From Archivesica marissinica (lineage: Eukaryota; Mollusca; Bivalvia; Venerida; Vesicomyidae), in contig CM026386.1 in NCBI GenBank assembly GCA_014843695.1, forward strand, positions 87,129,642-87,193,641: a stretch of 64,000 nt of DNA, read 5' to 3'. The notes beneath the pieces were generated by a model. The model saw nothing but the letters and a program-made list of their open reading frames with translations, was not told the DNA's origin and searched no databases. Each line of letters opens with the position of its first letter. Position 1 is the stretch's first letter. A program made the position numbers and the translations under genes. This document shows positions 61,663-64,000 of the stretch, one piece after another.

Positions 61663-62345
61663 TAGGACATTCCTAAGAAATTTCACATTTTCGCTGTAAT
61701 GTGTATTAAATGTATGTTTAATTATATTTCATAGATGGCCCAGATACAGCAACATTGACTCCCGCAACACCATCATATACACGTAATGTAAACACCGTAC
61801 TACCTGGCATTACGTGCGCTTCTGATTGCTATCCGACCTGTAATATTAAATGGACAAAGTCTGGATCAGTTATTAGCAATACTGGAGTACTATCGCTGGG
61901 AACATTGGACAGGAATGATGCAGCAACATACACATGTACAGTATCTAACCCGGGGACGAGCGCAACTGTCACAAAGCATGTAGAGATCTTTGTGAGATGT
62001 AAGTGTATATAATTACTGTTATATATATAATATATAATATACTGTAGCTACATGTATTCATAAAATACTAGACATAATGATATGCTTCTACAACAGCTGA
62101 CATGCATAGTATAGATTTACAATGATTAATGAGTTGAATAATTATAATTATACATGCATGAAGTGGGGGGATTGAATTAATTAAATAAACAAACAACATA
62201 TTTCACTCAAATTTCACATTTAATATCCCGAAAGTCCACCTTTATTATTATGTCTCCTCCCATTACTGTTTTGCCGTCTGTCTGTTCGTCCGTCCGTCTG
62301 TTTGCTTTAGCTTGTCTGCACTTAATAAACCCTTGTTGGATGTTT
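61663..62345 (+). repeat. Right arm of the inverted duplication containing an Ig exon
   Basis: Counterpart in reverse orientation of 8935-9575. Homology covers the intron 5' of the exon from TAGGACATTCCTAAGAAAT, the exon and about 250 bases 3' of it. It then grades into a dispersed repeat (CTTTAGCTTGTCTGCACTTA). Confidence 0.9.
61735..61998 (+). CDS. Ig-domain exon (CYPxC family), twin of 9244-9507
   Basis: Internal exon of 264 bases, phase 1 at both ends; acceptor ATTTCATAG|AT, donor GAGAT|GTAAGT. It encodes DGPDTATLTPATPSYTRNV, ITCASDCYPTCNIKWTKSG, GVLSLGTLDRNDAATYTC and TVSNPGTSATVTKHVEIFV. It is a complete Ig domain with the family's extra cysteines, the likely second of two tandem Ig domains after 59524-59802. 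The near-identity of its protein and of its flanking introns to the minus-strand exon at 9244-9507 means the two are recent duplicates or kept alike by gene conversion. Confidence 0.92.
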
Positions 62346-62830
62346 GCCAAACTTGGCAGGAAGCATTGGTATGATGTCTAGTTGTACATATTGTAAACCA
62401 GTTGCGGTTGGAGGAATTTACGTTGCAGATTTACAGCCATTTGGACATTTTTATAACGTACAGCTTGTCTGCACTTTACCTTCAAAAACCCTTGTTGGAT
62501 TTTCGCCAAACTTCAATCAATACAAAAGGGGTGGGTGGGTGATAACATATATGTCATTTCATCACCTTCGAATGTTTTGGCCTTTGCTGTTTGTCTGTCC
62601 GCTTTAGCTTGTCCGCACTTAATAACCCCTTGTTGGATGTATGTCTAGTTGTGCATATTCTAACTCGTTCCAGTTGTGTGATATTTTGCGGATTTACGGA
62701 CATTTGAACATATTTATAACAAAAAGCTTGTTTGTGCTTCATCTCCAATACAGTGTTGGATTTTCACCATGCTTCAATACATACAAAAGGATTGGTGGCT
62801 AGGAAAATGTATGTCCTTTCGTCATCTTAT
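62250..62830 (+). repeat. Dispersed repeat family copy, two internal units
   Basis: Contains TCCGTCTGTTTGCTTTAGCT, GGAAGCATTGGTATGATGTC, TAGTTGTACATATTGTAA, GGACATTTTTATAACG and TTGTTGGATTTTCGCCAAAC. A second, decayed unit begins near 62586. Same family as 34618-34990 and 36110-36400. Short frames across it are by-products. Confidence 0.8.
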
Positions 62831-63009
62831 TGCCCCTTCGAATGAAATATTATGAGATATTTCCCACAGGGAAACCACATTATTTAATGTTCTATTACAC
62901 AATAGCACAGCTGTATTATACAGTTGAACTGCGAAACACACCATGCATTTATTGTTTCCTTATTTCCATTGTGTCCAAATAGTGTCTGGGTAATCTTGAA
63001 ACTGGCTGT

Positions 63010-63640
63010 TTAACTCTTTCCTCCACAGATACGCCTTTCTTGTACCCTATACATTACTCCACAGATACGCCTTTTGTGTACCCTATGCATATCTCCACAG
63101 ATACGCCTTTCTACGCATATACATGATTCTGATACATACGCATTTCTACGCCTGCAGTTTTGGAGTTCTAAAACAAAACCTAAAGATTGCAAATTTTATC
63201 TTTATAAGAGCATTATCTAATATTTTGGACATTATTATAATGATTTATTTTGAAAAACAATGATGCTTACATTTGAAATTCTATGGCAATCGTCAATTAA
63301 AAATATCTCCTACATGTGTTATATAAAATCACCACAGCTGGGTCAATGCTGGCATAATCATGGAAAATTACTGGGGCGTTCTAAAAATAGATATATGTAA
63401 TAGACAAGACTTTATTAGTGTCGTGTAGCTGGTTTGATTTTCTGAAATTCCTGAGGTCACAACTTTTATACTTATTTGTTAACATAAAGATCAAAGAGGC
63501 ATACCTCACAGCTTAGCTTTGAATGCAGTAAGTCACCGAGTTTAACAAGGAAAATTACTGGGTTTGTTTAGTGATAATTTCAATTTCTGAAAATGTGTGC
63601 AAGGCGTGTGCTTTATAATGAGACAACCAATCAAATATAA
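63010..63640 (-). repeat. Inverted partner of 35238-35873
   Basis: Reverse complement of this segment matches 35238-35873 nearly base for base with few changes, for example GCTTAGCTTTGAATGCAGTA here against TACTGCATTCAAAGCTAAGC there. The last part of each copy carries the same small 34-bp imperfect tandem repeat with GGCGTATCTGTGGAG. Confidence 0.9.
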
Positions 63641-64000
63641 TACATGCATAGATCACAGGCATTATGCCATTGATTGCATAATTGACGCATAATTGACCGT
63701 GTTTGACAGCAGCTGTGAAAACACTGGTTTTCTGTTTATTGTTTTATTGCCTGCCAGGGCAATAAATGTTCTGGGATCAAAGTAAGTGAAACTTGTATAT
63801 ATACAACCCTTGTATATTGTACATATGTCAACACAATACACTGGACACATCAAAGCCAATTAAAATGTATGACTTCCAGAATCGGTGTGAAAAATAATCC
63901 TTAGGCCTACTGTATGGATGAAATCATTCAGTTTGTGTGTAACACCAATGCCTATGCATTATTGTTGATGATTTTTACAGCAGTGAAAAGGTAAAAAAAG
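63641..64000. other. Anonymous end of window
   Basis: No gene seen. Contains one perfect hairpin, TTTATTGCC and GGCAATAAA around a six-base loop at 63743-63766, of unknown meaning. Confidence 0.5.

Overview
The window looks like intron- and repeat-rich genomic DNA of an invertebrate animal. A lophotrochozoan, probably a mollusc, is my best guess from the mix of AT-rich sequence, tRNA-derived SINEs, CR1/L2-like and Tx1/L1-like LINEs, and short phase-1 immunoglobulin (Ig) exons; I cannot name the species. There is no complete single-exon gene. All protein evidence is single exons bounded by recognisable splice sites, plus transposon remnants. Two runs of exactly 1000 N (26534-27533 and 49170-50169) are scaffold gaps, each inside or at the edge of a satellite array.

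Layout. 1-1304: mostly anonymous, with one candidate exon (682-896) weakly like a C-type lectin. 1305-6860: a tandem array of about 105-bp units. 6972-9507: two minus-strand Ig exons, one preceded by a 33-bp tandem duplication of its own splice acceptor, separated by an old degenerate array. 9862-11275 and 11456-13016: arrays of 43-bp and 42-bp units. 13195-14756: a 5'-truncated CR1/L2-like LINE. 15105-18160: two copies of the C-terminal end of one Tx1/L1-like LINE family in opposite orientation, the second inserted into a 59-bp satellite that continues to the first gap (16157-26533). 27534-27791: the start of a gag-like retrotransposon protein, cut by the gap. 29480-29777: a SINE. 29990-37141: plus-strand exons of one probable membrane receptor (Ig, fibronectin type III, transmembrane). 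38216-49169: a 42-bp satellite with higher-order structure. 50170-57570: an 88-bp satellite. 58214-58407: a probable first exon (signal peptide) with a TATA box on the minus strand. 58584-59358: a 19-bp array. 59524-61998: two plus-strand Ig exons with a 79-bp array and a SINE in the intron between them. 62250-64000: dispersed repeats, including an inverted partner of sequence at 35238-35873.

How it fits together. Every Ig, FN3 and transmembrane exon with two visible splice sites begins and ends in phase 1, so each can be skipped, duplicated or shuffled without changing frame. The CYPxC-type Ig exons form one family, on the minus strand near the left end and the plus strand near the right end; one is duplicated almost unchanged in inverted orientation with its flanking intron. 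This is what a diversifying cluster of Ig-superfamily cell-surface or secreted genes looks like. The most striking feature is the density of tandem arrays: about ten unrelated families with periods from 19 to about 170 bp fill roughly half of the window. The very long open frames through them are by-products of array homogenisation and should not be annotated as proteins.
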